A stretch of DNA of 64,000 nt from Cohnella pontilimi (GCF_005049045.1 NZ_SUPK01000002.1:434001-498000), one strand, 5' to 3'. Counted from the stretch's first letter, positions 26,814-36,212 are shown. Made by a program: numbers and translations. Notes: generated from the sequence alone by a model not told the origin.

Positions 26814-27839
26814 TTACGGCGCCGGCTTTTCCTTCAGTTCCGATACGTCTACGTACCGGAAGGACTTGTTCCCATCGGCGTCCACATAGGTGTAGGTGAC
26901 GGCCGAACTGTCTTCTTTCCACACGATTCCGCTGCGTTTGCCTCCGTTCGATGGCGATTCATACGCCAACGTACCGTCGTCCGTGCGGAACAATTGAAAT
27001 AAACCTTCGAGAATCACGGCTCTCCATTGCCCGTCGGGCGACAGCACCTCCTCGTCCGGCGGCTGCTGCATGATCATCGCCGTAGGGGGAGGCGTGACAG
27101 GGTTCGTCGACGGAACATGCGGACCCTTCTCTTGCGCGTCGGCCGAAGCTCTCGGCTCTACCGTCTGATCGCCCGAGGCAGACGGACTCGCGGCCGCATT
27201 ACGATCCGGGTGCGGGCTCGTGGGATCGCCGGGATTCGTGCCGACATCTTTCTTTGTACTCGCTGACGGCTCATCCTCAGGGGACGTCGAGGCGCCAAAA
27301 GTTACGGGTGAATCCGTTGTCACCGACCTATCCCCCATGTTTGCACCGGAGGAAGAAGCGGCTGGCGAACCGTTATCGCCGGCCATTTTCGTTGTTATCC
27401 GATCGTTGTTGAGATCAGAACCGGCTTCTTTGCTCCTGTCAGCCGATCCCATGGGCAGGAAGTTCGGTCCGCCGATCAACAGCAGCAGCACGACGGCTGC
27501 AATCGCGCCAACCCCCGCCAAACGCCCGATCCATTCGCTGCGTTTCCTGGCGGCCCGGCGTGCTCTCGGTGCCGTGACGACTTGTTCCTCGGCGGCTTCC
27601 GCACCTGCCGCTTCCGTTTCCCAATCTCCAAGCTGCGGAAGAATGGCATCGACGAGACTGTATGGCGGCACGACCCGAGGCAGCTGCTCAAGCCCGCGGG
27701 ACAAATTCGTCAGTCGTTGGAGCATGGCGGCGCAATCCGGGCAATGTCCGACATGATCCAGCATGCGCGACGTTTCCTCAGCATTCAGGTCCCCGTCGAT
27801 ATGACGCTGCATCAGCTCCATCACCTCTTCGCAATTCAT
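26814..27839 (-). CDS. Anti-sigma factor with zinc-binding ZAS domain and TolB-like outer domain
   Basis: 341-residue membrane anti-sigma factor, partner of the ECF sigma upstream. The N-terminal ZAS domain (MNCEEVMELMQRHIDGDL) has the H-x3-C-x2-C motif HVGHCPDC at about residues 27-34. A single helix (about 104-126, AVVLLLLIGG) is followed by a long Ser/Thr/Pro-rich linker. The outer domain starts SPDGQWRAVI and contains beta-strand repeats reminiscent of one TolB/PD40 propeller blade. The ATG at 27839 overlaps the sigma stop (ATGA); the frame extending to 28178 is a shadow. The outer domain may sense an envelope signal. Confidence 0.85.
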   Translation of the reverse strand: MNCEEVMELMQRHIDGDLNAEETSRMLDHVGHCPDCAAMLQRLTNLSRGLEQLPRVVPPYSLVDAILPQLGDWETEAAGAEAAEEQVVTAPRARRAARKRSEWIGRLAGVGAIAAVVLLLLIGGPNFLPMGSADRSKEAGSDLNNDRITTKMAGDNGSPAASSSGANMGDRSVTTDSPVTFGASTSPEDEPSASTKKDVGTNPGDPTSPHPDRNAAASPSASGDQTVEPRASADAQEKGPHVPSTNPVTPPPTAMIMQQPPDEEVLSPDGQWRAVILEGLFQLFRTDDGTLAYESPSNGGKRSGIVWKEDSSAVTYTYVDADGNKSFRYVDVSELKEKPAP

Positions 27840-28384
27840 CCCCGGACACCACCTTTCTGATAATCGTGAAGTAGAACTTGCAACTGCTGCCTTGCCCGGA
27901 ACAAGTACGATTTGACCGTGTTCAGGGGCAGCCCGAGCGAATCGGCAATTTCGTTGTAGGAGAAGTCCTGTAAATAACGAAGAACGACAACCGTTCGGTG
28001 ATGCTCCGGCAGCTTGCCGATCGCTTCGCGGATTTCTTCCGCCGCATAAGCGGAAAGAACCTCTCCTTCCACATTGTCCCTCGCCTGGAACACGAGCTCG
28101 TGCTCGTCGATCGATACCGAGGGGCGTTTGCGGCGGAACTTGTCGATACAGATGTTCGTGACGATCCGCTGCACCCAAGTACGAAACTGTGCTTTTTCCT
28201 CGTAAGAACCGATTTTCGTATAAATGCGGATCAGAGCTTCCTGCGCCGCGTCCAGCGCATCCTGCTCATGGTTTAACAAATAATAAGCGGTGCGGTACAC
28301 TTGATGCTCGATCTCGCGGAGCAGCGAAACGAGTGCTTCCCGGTCGCCTGCTTGGGCGGCTTTGATCAGCGCCGGCTCCACCAC
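27836..28384 (-). CDS. ECF RNA polymerase sigma factor (SigW-like)
   Basis: 182-residue group IV sigma factor. Region 2 (YYLLNHEQDALDAAQEALIRI and FRTWVQRIVTNICIDKFRRK) melts and recognises the -10. Region 4 (LPEHHRTVVVLRYLQDFSYNEIADSLGLPL) contacts the -35. No extra C-terminal domain. The start is GTG at 28384, 7 bases after GGGAGGAGAGG, in preference to the frame start at 28408. Co-transcribed with and presumably held inactive by the downstream membrane anti-sigma. Inserted between comEC and holA. Confidence 0.9.
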   Translation of the reverse strand: MVEPALIKAAQAGDREALVSLLREIEHQVYRTAYYLLNHEQDALDAAQEALIRIYTKIGSYEEKAQFRTWVQRIVTNICIDKFRRKRPSVSIDEHELVFQARDNVEGEVLSAYAAEEIREAIGKLPEHHRTVVVLRYLQDFSYNEIADSLGLPLNTVKSYLFRARQQLQVLLHDYQKGGVRG

Positions 28385-28415
28385 AGAAGATCCTCTCCTC
28401 CCCTGCAACCCCCCA

Positions 28416-28441
28416 GACGTTCTTTCCTCCCGAAAGGTTGC
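28416..28441 (-). promoter_or_regulatory. Candidate ECF-type autoregulatory promoter
   Basis: On the minus strand GCAACCTTT (from 28441) and CGTC (28419-28416) are placed as AAC-N17-CGT, close to the AAC...CGT pattern of ECF promoters, about 30 bp before the sigma gene. This suggests the factor drives its own operon. Inferred from pattern only. Confidence 0.45.
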
Positions 28442-28549
28442 ACCTCCGGTCGGAATTCCTTTTCCGCCGTCGGAACAATACTTTCAGTCTAGCAAAAATG
28501 GCGGCATGCGCACAGTCTTTTGTCCGGCAGGAATGAGCATTTGGTCTTG

Positions 28550-31108
28550 CTATCTTTTTTGCCTGCGCTGCAAGGCTCCGTCCGGCCGGATCCGGTACTG
28601 GATCTCTCCGTCGCGGTCGGTGCGGAACATCGGAATGCCCGCATCACGGATTCGCGCAACGACCGTCTCATGCGGATGGCCGTACAGATTGCGGCGCCCG
28701 ACGGACACCACTACCTGGGCCGGCTTCCAATAATGCAGCCAAAGCGCGCCGGTGGACGTTTTACTGCCGTGGTGGGCCGCTTTCAGAACGTCTACAGTAC
28801 GCGAGGAGGTGGCAGTAGAGCGATGAGATGCCGCCTCCACGACTTCCGCTTCTCCGGAAGACTCCAGATCGCCCGGAAAAAGAAAGCGTCTGCCGTATAA
28901 ATTGATCATCAATACGACGCTCTGCAAGTTTTGCTCAGCTATAGAAGCAAGCAATGGCGGAGCGCTGCTGCCGCCGGGATACAAAACTTCCAATTCACAT
29001 GAAGCGTCGGCTTGCCATTTCATCCCCTGCCGTGCCGCATAGAGAGGAATCCCTCGTTCTCGAATCAGATGGAGCAATCGTTCCGCCGACTGACCCGGTT
29101 TGCGCGTTCCGTTCCAAATGACCGCCCGCACCGGAACGCCGCGGATGACGGCTTCCGCACCGCCTATGTGGTCGTTGTCCAAATGCGTCAGCACGAGCGC
29201 ATCGAGCTCACGCACTCCTCTCTGCCTCAGCAGCGGGACCAACAGTTTGCGGCCGACTTCGTAAGGGTCATGGCGCTCGCGCCACGCTTCGTCCGGTTTG
29301 CGGAAGGTGACCGTTCCCCCCGTGTCGATCAAGATATGCCTTCCTTTTCCCGTACGGATCAAGATGGCATCCCCCTGACCCACATCCAGAAATTGAACGT
29401 AAGCGTCACGATCAAGCCAGACCGGACGATAGCCCCAAACCAGCCATCCGGTCCACAACAAGCATAAGAGCACGACGGCGAGGCGCCAATACAACATGCG
29501 CATCGATCCGACAGCCGACGTTCCCAGAGGTACGGTCTCCTTTTCCAGCTCGGCGCTGCTCCACTCCTGTTCTTGTTTGAACGCTTCCCTCCGCCGCAGC
29601 AACGAAGCCGAAACGAGGAGTAAGCCAAAAGCGGCGATGACCCAAAGCCAAGCCGTTTGCGGCCATACCGTTCTCAGTCCCTGCCACTCGTCCATTCGAC
29701 GGACAATCTCGAACGTCAGAATGTTCGCGTAGGAAGCCAATTTCGCGGGGAACCACCCAAGCGGAAACCAAGCGGCTCCTAACGCGACCGAAGCCATGCC
29801 GAGAGGCAGGACGACAAAGCTGATAAAAGGAACGAGCACCAGATTGGCCGGCAGTGACAGCAGGTGCAAGCCATGAAAATAATATGCCGATAGCGGGAAC
29901 GAGACGATCTGCGCGGTCATGCCGACAGCCAACGTCTCGCGAAACATTTTGGAAGGAATAAAGCTGAGCAGCCCCGTCACGAGCGGCGTGAACAGCAGCA
30001 GCCCGGCCGTCACCGCAAATGAAAGCTGGAAGCTGACGTTCTCCACCGTGTGCGGGTCCCACACCGTCATGATCAGCGCGGCGGCGGCCAGCAAATGCAG
30101 CCCGTCTTTCAATTGGTGCCGGCGGGCCATCGCGAGCGCGATCATGGCGGTCAGACAGGCGCGGACGGCGGAGGGGGATGCGCCGGTGAGCAGCATGTAG
30201 ACCGGCATCGCGGAGAATGCCAAATCGATCGCGCGTTCGCGGGTGAGCCCGGCCAAAGCCGCCAGCCGAAGGATGATAAAGACCACAACGGCCACATGAA
30301 GTCCCGAAATCGCGAGAATATGCGTAAGTCCAAGCCGTGAAAACGCATCGTATTGCGCGGGGTCTATGTCTTCCGTGATGCCCGCCACCAATCCTTTCAT
30401 ATACCCGGCGTCGTCTCCCGGATACAACCGGTCTGTCAGTCCGCCAATGGTCGTCCGGAGTTCGTCGACCGCGCGAAGCGGCCGGACGAGAATGGGAACC
30501 GCGGCATCTTGGCGGATCACACCATCCGCCCCCTGAACCGACCATATCCAATAAACGCCTTGCCGCTCGAGATACCGTTTGTAATCAAAGGCGCCAAAAT
30601 TGCCCGCATCCGCGGGTCGCTCCGGCGCGCCGGAAACTTTGACGAGATCGCCTCTTTTCCACCGGGCGGCCCGGATTTGTTCATCGGGCGTCTTCAGCTT
30701 TACCCGGACAAGGATCGGTTCGCTGATTGGGAGGACCCCGCCCGAGGGCCGATAACGGACGCCCGACGCCGACATTTGAAATGTGGCGACATCCCCGTCC
30801 ACTTGCGCCCCCGTTGACAACCGGCCCGTTACATCGGCCTGTATGGGCAGCTGCTCTGTCTCCCATAAAGCGCTAAGATCGGAAACGCGTCCATTGTCGA
30901 CCAGCATTCTTTCGCCGAACGCAAGTAAGAGCGCCAGGACACAAGCTGCGGCCAAGCGGCCGTTGATGCGGCCGACCAGCCGTGCTGCGATAAGCAGAAG
31001 CGCAGCTGCGGCAAGGACGACGAATTGCGTACCCCCTTGCCAAAGTGACGGAATCGATACGCCGGTTAACCAGCAGCAAACAAAAGCGACCAACGGTCTG
31101 CGATTCAT
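28550..31108 (-). CDS. comEC: DNA uptake channel ComEC
   Basis: 852-residue polytopic protein forming the transmembrane channel for single-stranded DNA in transformation. N-terminal helices, then an OB-fold-like DUF4131 region (about 85-195). The Competence domain follows, with LTHILAISGLHVAVVVF near residue 265. A C-terminal metallo-beta-lactamase domain opens with VQFLDVGQGDAILIRTG and carries LTHLDNDHIGG. The metal-binding THxDxDHxG motif is intact, so the nuclease-like domain could be active. Slightly longer than Bacillus subtilis ComEC. A terminator separates it from comEB, so it may also have its own promoter. Confidence 0.95.
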   Translation of the reverse strand: MNRRPLVAFVCCWLTGVSIPSLWQGGTQFVVLAAAALLLIAARLVGRINGRLAAACVLALLLAFGERMLVDNGRVSDLSALWETEQLPIQADVTGRLSTGAQVDGDVATFQMSASGVRYRPSGGVLPISEPILVRVKLKTPDEQIRAARWKRGDLVKVSGAPERPADAGNFGAFDYKRYLERQGVYWIWSVQGADGVIRQDAAVPILVRPLRAVDELRTTIGGLTDRLYPGDDAGYMKGLVAGITEDIDPAQYDAFSRLGLTHILAISGLHVAVVVFIILRLAALAGLTRERAIDLAFSAMPVYMLLTGASPSAVRACLTAMIALAMARRHQLKDGLHLLAAAALIMTVWDPHTVENVSFQLSFAVTAGLLLFTPLVTGLLSFIPSKMFRETLAVGMTAQIVSFPLSAYYFHGLHLLSLPANLVLVPFISFVVLPLGMASVALGAAWFPLGWFPAKLASYANILTFEIVRRMDEWQGLRTVWPQTAWLWVIAAFGLLLVSASLLRRREAFKQEQEWSSAELEKETVPLGTSAVGSMRMLYWRLAVVLLCLLWTGWLVWGYRPVWLDRDAYVQFLDVGQGDAILIRTGKGRHILIDTGGTVTFRKPDEAWRERHDPYEVGRKLLVPLLRQRGVRELDALVLTHLDNDHIGGAEAVIRGVPVRAVIWNGTRKPGQSAERLLHLIRERGIPLYAARQGMKWQADASCELEVLYPGGSSAPPLLASIAEQNLQSVVLMINLYGRRFLFPGDLESSGEAEVVEAASHRSTATSSRTVDVLKAAHHGSKTSTGALWLHYWKPAQVVVSVGRRNLYGHPHETVVARIRDAGIPMFRTDRDGEIQYRIRPDGALQRRQKR

Positions 31109-31167
31109 GGCGTTCCTCCGTTTTCTTTTTCAGCCCAAGTAAAACTTATAAATGCAGAATGGTGCAC

Positions 31168-31201
31168 AAAAAAACCTCCTCCGCCGTCAGGCGAAGGAGG
31201 T
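31168..31201 (-). terminator. Terminator or attenuator between comEB and comEC
   Basis: Stem ACCTCCT/AGGAGGT (31174-31180 with 31195-31201), with CGCC/GGCG extension, followed on the minus strand by TTTTTTTG. It would limit read-through from comEA-comEB into comEC. Confidence 0.75.
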
Positions 31202-31220
31202 GCTTCCTCGTTCGAAAATG

Positions 31221-31745
31221 TCATGAGCCGCTGACCTGCGCTTCCGTGTCGGGAGGCGCGACGTAATCGTCGATCCGGCGGAATCGGATGCCGCGCTGCT
31301 GCATGAGGGCGGCGACCTTCTCGTAATCTTTGGGATAGATCCGGTGATACACGATCTCCGAGATGCCGCTGTTGGCCAGCATATTCGCGCAAGTCCAGCA
31401 AGGCTGGTCCGTGACGTACACGGTGGAGCCTTCCCGGTCAACCCGGTCTGTGAACATGAGCAAATTTTGCTCGGCGTGAATCGTGCGGATGCATCGCTGC
31501 TTCTTTTTCAAGCTGATTCCCGATTCAGCGTCGGGTACCTGCTCGTATTCTTCGACGACCATGCAGCCCGCCTCGGAGCAGTCCGGAACGCCCATCGGAG
31601 CGCCGTTGTACGCCGTGCCCAACAACTTCTTTCCCTGAACCAGCACCGAACCAACATGCCTCCGCGGGCAACGGGAACGGGTCGAGACCATGAAGGCGAT
31701 GTCCATAAAATAGGTGTCCCAGTCTTTACGCGAGGATGACGGCAT
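31221..31745 (-). CDS. comEB: dCMP deaminase family protein ComEB
   Basis: 174-residue zinc deaminase of the dCMP deaminase family. Catalytic HAEQNLL (zinc ligand and proton-shuttle Glu) and PCWTCAN (two Cys ligands) are intact. Encoded between comEA and comEC as in Bacillus, where it is dispensable for DNA uptake but promotes polar localisation of ComGA. Start ATG 31745 has CGGAGG 9 bases upstream; a TTG two codons earlier is less likely. Confidence 0.93.
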   Translation of the reverse strand: MPSSSRKDWDTYFMDIAFMVSTRSRCPRRHVGSVLVQGKKLLGTAYNGAPMGVPDCSEAGCMVVEEYEQVPDAESGISLKKKQRCIRTIHAEQNLLMFTDRVDREGSTVYVTDQPCWTCANMLANSGISEIVYHRIYPKDYEKVAALMQQRGIRFRRIDDYVAPPDTEAQVSGS

Positions 31746-31815
31746 GTGCAAAACCTCCGGTGAATGAGTTGATTCTATTTTCGCATATTTCGCACGGTTG
31801 TAAATACTGCGGCCT

Positions 31816-32325
31816 TTACGGCGCGTTTCCTGTTTTGCGCACGATCAGGTGCGGACGGATTTTATCGAGCAGCTTGGGGCCGATCCCTTTCACCTGGAGC
31901 AACTCTTCCACCGAACCGAATCCGTGATGAGACTCCCGATAAGCCAGGATCAATTTCGCTTTGGCGGGTCCAATGCCGGGCAGACGATCCAGATCTGCAG
32001 CAGTCGCAGCGTTCAGATCCAGCGCTTGCGGCGCGGAGGAATCTGTGGCTGGAGCCGGAGCAGCGGCTTTTGAGGAATCTGTGGCTGGAGCCGGAGCAGC
32101 GGGAACGGACTCAGGCGGAGAAGCGTCCTTCTGCGGGTGAAGCGGAGCCTGTGTCGGCAGTTCAGACTGCAAAGACACATCTACCGGCTGCCAACCCGGA
32201 ATGGCTTCGTCAGACGATTGAGCGAACGAATACGTCAGCAGGATGCCGCCGGCGGCAAGAATTCCACATGCGGCCATCCGTGTCGGCGTAAAGCTTCGCT
32301 TGCTCCCGTTCACGGGATAGGACAT
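31816..32325 (-). CDS. comEA: Competence DNA receptor ComEA
   Basis: 169-residue membrane-anchored DNA-binding protein of the transformation pilus system. One N-terminal helix (about 17-35), then a flexible Ala/Pro/Ser linker (about 50-100), then tandem helix-hairpin-helix motifs with LPGIGPAKAKLIL and VKGIGPKLLDKI. The linker replaces the SLBB/oligomerisation domain found in longer ComEA such as the 205-residue Bacillus subtilis protein. It contains a 12-residue in-frame duplication. Divergent from comER. Confidence 0.92.
   Translation of the reverse strand: MSYPVNGSKRSFTPTRMAACGILAAGGILLTYSFAQSSDEAIPGWQPVDVSLQSELPTQAPLHPQKDASPPESVPAAPAPATDSSKAAAPAPATDSSAPQALDLNAATAADLDRLPGIGPAKAKLILAYRESHHGFGSVEELLQVKGIGPKLLDKIRPHLIVRKTGNAP
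32036..32102. repeat. In-frame 36-bp tandem duplication inside comEA
   Basis: Two identical 31-bp blocks starting GAGGAATCTGTGGC at 32036 and 32072, period 36 bp, encode a doubled APAPATDSS linker segment. Likely slipped-strand duplication, variable between strains. Confidence 0.8.
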
Positions 32326-32363
32326 CGCACCTCTCTCCTTTTTCTATTCATTGGTTGAAAGCC

Positions 32364-32393
32364 GTCATGTCTCGTTTTCGAAATTCATACAAT
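32364..32393 (+). promoter_or_regulatory. Sigma-E-like promoter upstream of comER
   Basis: GTCATGT (32364-32370), 15-bp spacer, CATACAAT (32386-32393), close to the mother-cell sigma-E consensus. Start would fall at about 32400, 28 bp before the comER ATG. Confidence 0.5.
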
Positions 32394-32427
32394 GGAGGAA
32401 GCGAACTATGGTTAGGAGGTACGGAGG

Positions 32428-33270
32428 ATGAAAATCGGCTTCATCGGGGCCGGCAGCATGGGAAGCTTATTGATCGAAGCTTTCATTCAAGCCGGCTCCA
32501 TGCTTCCCGAACACATCGCGGTATCATCCCGAACTTCCTCCAAGGTAGCGAAGTTGGCGCAGCGGTTTCCCGGGTTACAGCATGCGGCCTCCAATGCAGA
32601 AGCGGCGAAGGATGCCGATCTGCTGTTTTTGTGCGTCAAACCATCCGATTATCGCGCGGTTTTGACGGAGATTACCCCGGAGCTGAAGGCACGGCAAATC
32701 GTCATCTCCATTACCAGTCCGGTGATGTTGGATCAACTGGAGAAACTCCTTCCGTGTAAAATCGCCAAAATGATTCCGAGCGTCGTGAACGCGGCCGGTG
32801 CTGGAGCTTCGTTATGTATGTGGGGAAGCCGTCTGGCTTCTGAGGATAAATCCCGGCTGATGCAACTTTTCTCTTCCATCAGCCGGCCCGTGGAAATCCA
32901 AGAGGAGGATGTTCGCGCCGCTTCCGATTTGTCCAGCTGCGGTCCGGCTTTTTTCGCGTACCTGATCGGTCAATTTGTAGATGCCGCGGTACAGACCGCC
33001 GGCATGGACCGTGCCAAGGCGGACGCGCTGGCTTCCGAGATGCTTCTCGGCACCGCGCGGCTGCTCACGGAACACGGTTTGTCTACTGAGGAGCTTCAAA
33101 CCAAAGTGACCGTACCGGGCGGCATTACCGCCGCTGCGCTCGAAGTGCTGCGCGGTGAGACGGCCGACGCCTTTCAGAAAGTGCTGAACGTCACCCACGA
33201 GAAATTCGCGGACGATATCGAACGTGTGAACAACTCGCTCTTCGGACCGGAAGGCACTGATTCGCCATGA
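32428..33270 (+). CDS. comER: ComER, pyrroline-5-carboxylate reductase-like protein
   Basis: 280-residue NAD(P)-binding protein homologous to ProC. Rossmann motif GFIGAGSMGSLL (4-15) and the C-terminal helical dimer domain with SCGPAFFAYLIGQFVDAA and VTVPGGITAAALE. Opposite to comEA, as in Bacillus, where comER has been linked to sporulation and biofilm formation rather than proline synthesis. Start behind TTAGGAGGT. A candidate sigma-E promoter lies upstream. Confidence 0.9.
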   Translation: MKIGFIGAGSMGSLLIEAFIQAGSMLPEHIAVSSRTSSKVAKLAQRFPGLQHAASNAEAAKDADLLFLCVKPSDYRAVLTEITPELKARQIVISITSPVMLDQLEKLLPCKIAKMIPSVVNAAGAGASLCMWGSRLASEDKSRLMQLFSSISRPVEIQEEDVRAASDLSSCGPAFFAYLIGQFVDAAVQTAGMDRAKADALASEMLLGTARLLTEHGLSTEELQTKVTVPGGITAAALEVLRGETADAFQKVLNVTHEKFADDIERVNNSLFGPEGTDSP

Positions 33271-33281
33271 AAATGGTTAGT

Positions 33282-33404
33282 GGGGCCCCCATAACTCAAT
33301 CCCCCAAAAGTGACGAGCTTCCTGACCGGGGTCCCCAAAAAGTAATCGGAATCAACTTCGAAGGCTGTCGTCACTTTTTGGGGAGTTAGTAAGGGGGAGC
33401 CCCC
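33282..33404. repeat. MITE-like imperfect inverted repeat
   Basis: About 123-bp element whose two ends are inverted copies: GGGGCCCCCATAACT...CCCCAAAAGTGACGA (33282-33318) and its complement (33364-33404). A third copy of CCCCAAAAAGT is at 33334-33344. No transposase. Sits in the convergent gap between comER and leuS. Confidence 0.65.
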
Positions 33405-33424
33405 GAATACCTGCTAAACAAAAG

Positions 33425-33466
33425 AAAGGGCGGATCTCAGACGATGTCTGAGAGGCCGCCCTTTTC
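33425..33466. terminator. Bidirectional terminator between comER and leuS
   Basis: Long hairpin: AAAGGGCGG/CCGCCCTTT outside (33426-33434 with 33457-33465) and TCTCAGAC/GTCTGAGA inside. T-runs on both strands; ends comER (+) and leuS (-). Confidence 0.85.
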
Positions 33467-33470
33467 TCGG

Positions 33471-35909
33471 TTAGTTCGCCACAATGTTGACGAGCTTGCC
33501 TTTTACCGCAATAACTTTGCGGATCGTTTTTCCTTCGATCAGCGCCTTCACTTTGTCCAGCGCCAGCGCGGTTTCTTGCATACCCGCTTCGTCCAGATCG
33601 GACGGCACGTTCACGCGGTCGGCGATCTTGCCGTTCACCTGCACGGCGATTTCGACTTCCGCGTCAACCGTGAGCGCCGGATCGTAAACCGGCCACGGTT
33701 CGTAGGAGATCGACCCGGTATGGCCGAGACGTTCCCACAATTCTTCCGCGATATGGGGAGCGATCGGAGAAAGCATTTGGACGAAGTTCTCCATCGCTTT
33801 CTTCGGCAGCACTTCGGCTTTATAAGCGTCGTTGACGAAAATCATGAGCTGGCTGATCGCCGTGTTAAACCGCAAGCCCTCATAATCCTCAGTCAGCTTC
33901 TTGACCGTTTTGTGCCACGTCCGGCGGAAAGACTCTTCGCCTTCCGCGTCCTGAATCCGTGCGTTCAGCTTGCCGCTGTCATCGACGAACAACCTCCATA
34001 CCCGGGCGAGGAACCGGTATACGCCTTCCACGCCGTTCGTATTCCACGGTTTGGTGGCTTCCAGCGGTCCCATGAACATCTCGTACACCCGCAGCGTATC
34101 CGCGCCGAATTCATGAACGATGTCATCCGGATTGATGACGTTGCCGCGGGATTTGGACATTTTTTCGTTGTTCATGCCCAAGATCATGCCCTGGTTCACC
34201 AGCTTATGGAACGGCTCTTTGGTGGACACAACGCCGATATCGTAGAGCACCTTGTGCCAGAAGCGGGCGTACAGCAAATGAAGCACCGCATGCTCGGCTC
34301 CGCCGATATACAGATCGACCGGCAGCCATTCTCGTTGTTTCTCCGGTGAGCAAATTTCTTTCTCGTTGTGCGGATCGATGAACCGCAAGTAGTACCAGCA
34401 GCTGCCCGCCCACTGCGGCATTGTGTTCGTCTCTCGGCGCGCCTTGCGGCCGCTCTTCGGATCGGTCACGTACAGCCAGTCTTCCACGTTAGCCAGCGGA
34501 GACTCTCCCGTGCCGGAAGGCTCGATCGCATCGACATCGGGAAGCAGCAGCGGCAGTTCTTCTTCCGGAACCGTCTCCATCGTGCCGTCCTCGAAATGCA
34601 GCACCGGGATCGGTTCTCCCCAATACCGCTGACGACTGAACAGCCAGTCGCGCAAGCGGTACGTCACTTTGCCTTGCCCTTTGCCTTGCGCCTCCAGCCA
34701 ATCGATCATCGCGCGGATCGCATCCGGGGTGGACATGCCGTTCAAAAAGCCCGAATTCACATGCTCGCCGTCTCCGGTGAACGCCGCCTCGTCGACATTG
34801 CCGCCGGCAACGACTTCCACGATCGGCAGCCCGTACTTTTTGGCAAATTCCCAATCGCGTTCGTCATGACCCGGCACCGCCATGATGGCACCCGTGCCAT
34901 AACCGGCCAACACGTAATCCGCAATCCAAATCGGCAATTTCGCGCCGTTGACCGGATTCACCGCATACGCACCCGTGAATACGCCGGTTTTATCTTTCGC
35001 CAAATCCGTCCGTTCCAGATCGCTCTTGCGGGCGGCTTGGTCGATATAGGCTTCGACTGCGGACTTCTGCTCCATTGATGCAATGGTCTTGACCAGTTCA
35101 TGTTCCGGAGCGAGTACGCAATATGTCGCACCGAACAAGGTGTCCGGCCGGGTCGTAAACACGGTGAGCGCGGCGTTATGGCCCTCGATGGCGAAAGTCA
35201 CTTCCGCGCCGGTCGACTTGCCGATCCAGTTGCGCTGCATGTCCTTAATGCTCTCCGACCAATCCAGCTCTTCCAAATCGTCCAGCAGTCGATCGGCATA
35301 CTCGGTGATTTTGAGCATCCATTGCCGCATCGGCTTGCGGATGACCGGATGGCCGCCGCGCTCGCTCTTACCGTCGATCACTTCCTCGTTCGCCAAGACC
35401 GTGCCGAGAGCCGGACACCAGTTCACCGGCACCTCGGCCACATAGGCCAAACCTCTCTTATACAACTGGATAAAAATCCACTGCGTCCATTTGTAATAAT
35501 CCGGATTTGTCGTGCTGAACTCACGGTCCCAGTCGTACGAGAAACCGAGCGATTTGATCTGCCGGCGGAAATTGTTGATGTTCTCAATCGTAATATCCCG
35601 GGGATGCCGGCCGGATTGCAGCGCATATTGCTCCGCCGGGAGGCCGAAAGCGTCCCAGCCCATCGGATGAAGCACGTTAAAGCCCTTCATCCGCTTGTAC
35701 CGGCTCACGATGTCAGTGGCCGTATAGCCTTCCGGGTGGCCGACATGAAGACCCGCACCCGAAGGATACGGGAACATGTCAAGCGCGTAAAACTTCGGTT
35801 TGCCCGGTTCTTCCGTCGTGCGGAACGTTTGGTGCTCATCCCAGTACTTCTGCCATTTTGGTTCAATGGCTTGGGGATTATAGCCTTGTTGGTTGTGGTC
35901 GTGGCTCAT
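33471..35909 (-). CDS. leuS: Leucyl-tRNA synthetase
   Basis: 812-residue class I synthetase that charges tRNA-Leu. The HIGH-type motif is HVGH within [16 protein letters not shown], and KMSKS is visible in [12 protein letters not shown]. The CP1 editing domain with the [12 protein letters not shown] segment and the C-terminal LeuRS domain ([17 protein letters not shown]) are present. The frame runs upstream to 36143 through the leader; the correct start is the ATG 35909 with GGAG 12 bases before it. Controlled by the T-box leader at 35938-36206. Inserted between comER and yqeM relative to Bacillus subtilis. Confidence 0.97.
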   Translation of the reverse strand: MSHDHNQQGYNPQAIEPKWQKYWDEHQTFRTTEEPGKPKFYALDMFPYPSGAGLHVGHPEGYTATDIVSRYKRMKGFNVLHPMGWDAFGLPAEQYALQSGRHPRDITIENINNFRRQIKSLGFSYDWDREFSTTNPDYYKWTQWIFIQLYKRGLAYVAEVPVNWCPALGTVLANEEVIDGKSERGGHPVIRKPMRQWMLKITEYADRLLDDLEELDWSESIKDMQRNWIGKSTGAEVTFAIEGHNAALTVFTTRPDTLFGATYCVLAPEHELVKTIASMEQKSAVEAYIDQAARKSDLERTDLAKDKTGVFTGAYAVNPVNGAKLPIWIADYVLAGYGTGAIMAVPGHDERDWEFAKKYGLPIVEVVAGGNVDEAAFTGDGEHVNSGFLNGMSTPDAIRAMIDWLEAQGKGQGKVTYRLRDWLFSRQRYWGEPIPVLHFEDGTMETVPEEELPLLLPDVDAIEPSGTGESPLANVEDWLYVTDPKSGRKARRETNTMPQWAGSCWYYLRFIDPHNEKEICSPEKQREWLPVDLYIGGAEHAVLHLLYARFWHKVLYDIGVVSTKEPFHKLVNQGMILGMNNEKMSKSRGNVINPDDIVHEFGADTLRVYEMFMGPLEATKPWNTNGVEGVYRFLARVWRLFVDDSGKLNARIQDAEGEESFRRTWHKTVKKLTEDYEGLRFNTAISQLMIFVNDAYKAEVLPKKAMENFVQMLSPIAPHIAEELWERLGHTGSISYEPWPVYDPALTVDAEVEIAVQVNGKIADRVNVPSDLDEAGMQETALALDKVKALIEGKTIRKVIAVKGKLVNIVAN

Positions 35910-35937
35910 GCCGAAAACTCCTTTGCCAGTGAAAAAT

Positions 35938-36206
35938 AAAAACCTCCCGCCCCCAGCGTCGACGCTAGGGACGGGAGGATTCGATTCCCGCGGTACCACC
36001 CTAGTTGACGGTCCCCTTCTTGGGATCCCGTCCACTCTGCCCCGTAACGTGGGGGAAACGCCGCAATTGGCGGGCCGATTGCATGGCCCGTTTCGTGCAG
36101 AAGCTCCAAGGCGAGTTCGTCGCGGTCGTCCGCCGGCTTGCACCGTCCGCCGGCTCTCTGGGGGACACCCTTCGACTACTGTTCCTCTTCACAGCCTGAA
36201 AGATAT
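35938..36206 (-). promoter_or_regulatory. T-box riboswitch leader of leuS
   Basis: The minus-strand leader carries the conserved AGGGTGGTACCGCG T-box bulge (36002-35989). A terminator stem CCTCCCG/CGGGAGG follows, ending in TTTTTATTTTT (35979-35938). Uncharged tRNA pairing with the T-box stabilises the antiterminator. A likely specifier is CTC (Leu) at 36115-36113, within GAACTCGCC, consistent with leuS; its exact Stem I position is inferred. Confidence 0.92.
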
Positions 36207-36212
36207 GCCATG

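Noticed and set aside
27840-28178. N-terminal extension of the anti-sigma factor by 113 residues
   Set aside because: It overlaps the sigma gene in another frame, whereas the ATG at 27839 has an ATGA overlap, an AGGTGG site and begins at the conserved ZAS domain.
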